From the NCBI GenBank assembly GCA_025450155.1, contig JANWIB010000087.1:1-6697 (forward strand): DNA of 6,697 nucleotides, written 5' to 3'. Within the stretch, counting starts at the first letter, position 1. Each line of letters opens with the position of its first letter. A program made the position numbers and the translations under genes. This document shows, piece after piece, positions 4,593 to 6,697 of the stretch. Source of the DNA: Sphingobacteriaceae bacterium. Lineage in GTDB: Bacteria; Bacteroidota; Bacteroidia; Sphingobacteriales; Sphingobacteriaceae. Under the pieces are notes generated by a model. The model did no database searches. It had not been told where the DNA came from and saw only the letters and a program-made list of their open reading frames with translations.

Positions 4593-6692
4593 TTAATCGT
4601 TATCTATTAATTGGCTCTCACGATATTCAGAGGCTGTTTTTTTAAATAGTTGGGCCTGCTGCAGATAATATAAGGCAAATTCTTTCGAAGGCTCATTTTG
4701 ATTAATCTGATAAACCAACTCTTCAAAAGTTGATGGTACTATTAACTTTCCGGTCGAAACAAATAATTCGTCAAAATCTTTAATAATACCCGATTGTGTA
4801 TTTGTTTTTGCTCCTTCTGCAACTAACAAGGCTTTAGCCGATTGAATGAAAGAAGAATAGGCGTGATAAATAGCATCTGCATAATCGCCTGTTTTAAAAG
4901 ATTCCTCTGCATTTTCAATTTTCTCATCCGCCTCTAATAAAAGTGTGGCCACGAGGTCAATCATTACACCCGCACATTCGCCTACACCAATCTCGGGTTT
5001 ATACGGCTCTTCCTGCTCCCAGTCAATAAAATCGTCCGGAGTTACGGTTTCCTGGTTAGCCAGCGGATTTAATAACTCGTAAAAATAGATCTTGCCCTGA
5101 CGATTGTAATAGTGATTGAACAATTCGCCTTCGGCAGAATTCGTAGCATAATCTTCTAATAAGGCACGCAACACCTGTGGCCCTCTTTTGCTGGGCACTT
5201 TGATAATCTTTTCTGAGGCTACGCCAGTTCCGTTTCCGCAGGGACCACCACCCAAAAGAACCTGCAAAGCAGGAGCAATAAGCTTTCCAATTTTCATACT
5301 GGAACCATGAAACCCAATTGCAGCGGCAGCATGCTGGCCGCAGGCATTAATACAACCGCTGATTTTAATGCTGATGTCTTTGTTGTAGATCAGATCAGGG
5401 TATTCTTCTAATATCACACGCTCTAACTCACGTGTAATGCCCGTACTGTTTGATATTCCTAAATTACAGGTATCAGTGCCGGGGCAAGAGGTAATATCCA
5501 AAATACTTCCATAGCCCGGACTGGCTAAACCCAATTTGTCTAATTCCTCAAATACGTACGGAAGATTTTCTTCACGAATAAACCGTAATAGGATACCTTG
5601 AGAATTGGTTAAACGAAGATCATCTGCGGCAATATTACGTATCAGAACTGCCAGTTTGCGTGCAGTCGGGGTTTTTATATCGCCATTTTGGATTTTAAGC
5701 CCTACGGCTACGTATCCAGCTTGTTTTTGTTTATAAATATTGGTTGCAAGCCACTGCTCATATTTTAATTTATTCGATACTTCGGTTTCAAACACTATAG
5801 TAGGTGGTGCTAATTCTACAACCTGCACATCTATTTCGAAAACCTTATTTTTTAATGCCAAACGCTCTTTTTCGACCAGTTCAAGAAAGGCTTCTTTGCC
5901 TATCTCTTGTATTAAATATTTTAAACGGGCCTTGTGCCTGCGGGTACGCTCGCCATGCCGATCAAAAATTCGAAGCACTGCTTCACCAAAAGGAATAATT
6001 TGGTTTACAGGCATGAAATCTGTTACCTCTGCGGCCATGTAAGGCTGAGACCCTAGTCCGCCACCTATAACAACTTTAAACCCTCTTACTTCCCGTCCAT
6101 CTATGTACTTTACTTTAGGGATAAAGCCCAGATCGTGCATAAAGGCCAAAGCCGTATCATCTTCTGAGGAAGAAAAGGCAATTTTGAACTTCCGGCCCAT
6201 CTCCTGGCAGATAGGATTTCGTAGAAAATATTCAAAATACGCCTGTGCATAGGGGCTTACATCAAATGGCTCGTTTGGGTCTATACCTGCTAAAGCCGAT
6301 GCGGTAACATTTCTAACCGTATTTCCACAAGCCTCTCTCAAAGTAATTGAATCTTGCTCTAACTCTGCCCACAATTGTGGTGTTCTGTCTAAACTAACAA
6401 AATGTATTTGAATATCCTGGCGGGTGGTAATATGTAGGTTTCCAGTAGCGTATTCGTCCGAAACCTGACTAATTCTTTCTAGTTGCTGGGTAGTAATTTT
6501 TCCGTAAGGCAATTTAATGCGCACCATTTGAACACCTTCCTGCCGCTGACCATATACACCACGTGCCAAGCGAAGGCTTCGGAATTTTTCATCGTGAATC
6601 TTACCCTCCCTGAACAAACGAATCTTTTTTTCAAGATCGATAATATCCTTTTGTACAATGGGGTCCTCCAGTTCGGTTCTAAAACTAAGCAT
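4593..6692 (-). CDS. Siroheme/[4Fe-4S] assimilatory sulfite (or nitrite) reductase with C-terminal HEPN-like domain
   Basis: Residues 1 to about 545 form the two-fold repeated reductase that carries out six-electron reduction of sulfite to sulfide (or nitrite to ammonia) in the cytoplasm. The cluster/siroheme ligands are Cys403 and Cys409 (CPGTDTC, C-x5-C), then Cys447 and Cys451 (GCINACGQH, C-x3-C). The anion-binding set of E. coli CysI (Arg83, Arg153, Lys215, Lys217) is matched by Arg91 (TTRQDIQIH), Arg127 (NTVRNV), Lys168 and Lys170 (RKFKIAF). Sulfite is favoured because the next gene makes siroheme and carries a TauE/SafE domain, but motifs alone do not exclude nitrite. Residues about 570-690 are extra: all-helical, with GDYADAIYHAYSSF and AKALLVAEG as in HEPN domains. 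The family's R-x4-6-H RNase motif is absent. At 699 residues it exceeds the usual 550-580 by this domain. No flavoprotein or ferredoxin partner is in the window. The ATG at 6692 gives a typical N-terminus; its promoter lies beyond the edge. Confidence 0.93.
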   Translation of the reverse strand: MLSFRTELEDPIVQKDIIDLEKKIRLFREGKIHDEKFRSLRLARGVYGQRQEGVQMVRIKLPYGKITTQQLERISQVSDEYATGNLHITTRQDIQIHFVSLDRTPQLWAELEQDSITLREACGNTVRNVTASALAGIDPNEPFDVSPYAQAYFEYFLRNPICQEMGRKFKIAFSSSEDDTALAFMHDLGFIPKVKYIDGREVRGFKVVIGGGLGSQPYMAAEVTDFMPVNQIIPFGEAVLRIFDRHGERTRRHKARLKYLIQEIGKEAFLELVEKERLALKNKVFEIDVQVVELAPPTIVFETEVSNKLKYEQWLATNIYKQKQAGYVAVGLKIQNGDIKTPTARKLAVLIRNIAADDLRLTNSQGILLRFIREENLPYVFEELDKLGLASPGYGSILDITSCPGTDTCNLGISNSTGITRELERVILEEYPDLIYNKDISIKISGCINACGQHAAAAIGFHGSSMKIGKLIAPALQVLLGGGPCGNGTGVASEKIIKVPSKRGPQVLRALLEDYATNSAEGELFNHYYNRQGKIYFYELLNPLANQETVTPDDFIDWEQEEPYKPEIGVGECAGVMIDLVATLLLEADEKIENAEESFKTGDYADAIYHAYSSFIQSAKALLVAEGAKTNTQSGIIKDFDELFVSTGKLIVPSTFEELVYQINQNEPSKEFALYYLQQAQLFKKTASEYRESQLIDND

Positions 6693-6697
6693 ATTCT

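Noticed and set aside
4617..4985. HEPN toxin or defence gene
   Set aside because: It is in frame with the reductase, has no separate start or partner antitoxin, and lacks the R-x4-6-H catalytic motif.
5740..6042. Plus-strand open frames of 100 and 64 codons (5740-6042 and 5804-5998)
   Set aside because: Antisense to the conserved sulfite reductase core; composition is that of a reverse-frame shadow, with no domain or promoter.

Overview
The window looks like chromosomal DNA of a Bacteroidota (Bacteroidetes) bacterium, probably Sphingobacteriia/Chitinophagia-like; the genus cannot be read from it. Support: AT-rich DNA, no Shine-Dalgarno sequences before the genes, at least two promoters of the Bacteroidota type (TTTG or TTG, about 18-23 bases, TAnnTTTG), and an exported protein with Gln just after its predicted signal-peptide cleavage site. 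Every gene I can support is on the minus strand, so the biological reading order runs from high to low coordinates.

Region 1 (6692 down to 2011) is a sulfur/redox cluster. A 699-residue siroheme/[4Fe-4S] sulfite (or nitrite) reductase carries an extra C-terminal HEPN-like helical domain. Twelve bases on is a 506-residue fusion of a precorrin-2 dehydrogenase/sirohydrochlorin ferrochelatase (last steps of siroheme synthesis) to a TauE/SafE-type (TSUP) membrane transporter. Next come a Rrf2-family regulator with a four-cysteine cluster and a probably exported Cys-type glutathione peroxidase. The reductase needs siroheme, the fusion makes it and probably moves a sulfur oxyanion, and the regulator could sense Fe-S or redox state. 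The rrf2 gene starts with TTG and has its own promoter inside the end of the fusion gene. A perfect 9-bp inverted repeat is centred exactly on the -7 box of that promoter, making it a strong candidate autoregulatory operator.

Region 2 (about 1993 to 1821) is a complete single-gene RNA unit: Bacteroidota-type promoter, tRNA-Val(UAC) without encoded CCA, and a strong intrinsic terminator.

Region 3 (1723 down to 1) holds a Crp/Fnr-family regulator, a small secreted or outer-membrane beta-rich protein of unknown function, and the N-terminal 132 codons of a serine beta-lactamase-like hydrolase cut by the window edge. The last two are 6 bases apart and almost certainly co-transcribed. Two 14-bp inverted repeats of 5-4-5 layout lie just before the regulator start and between the regulator and the beta-rich gene.

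The most unusual content is the two gene fusions in one sulfite-reduction cluster and the operator-like dyad on the rrf2 promoter. I found no insertion sequence, CRISPR array, phage gene or integrase.
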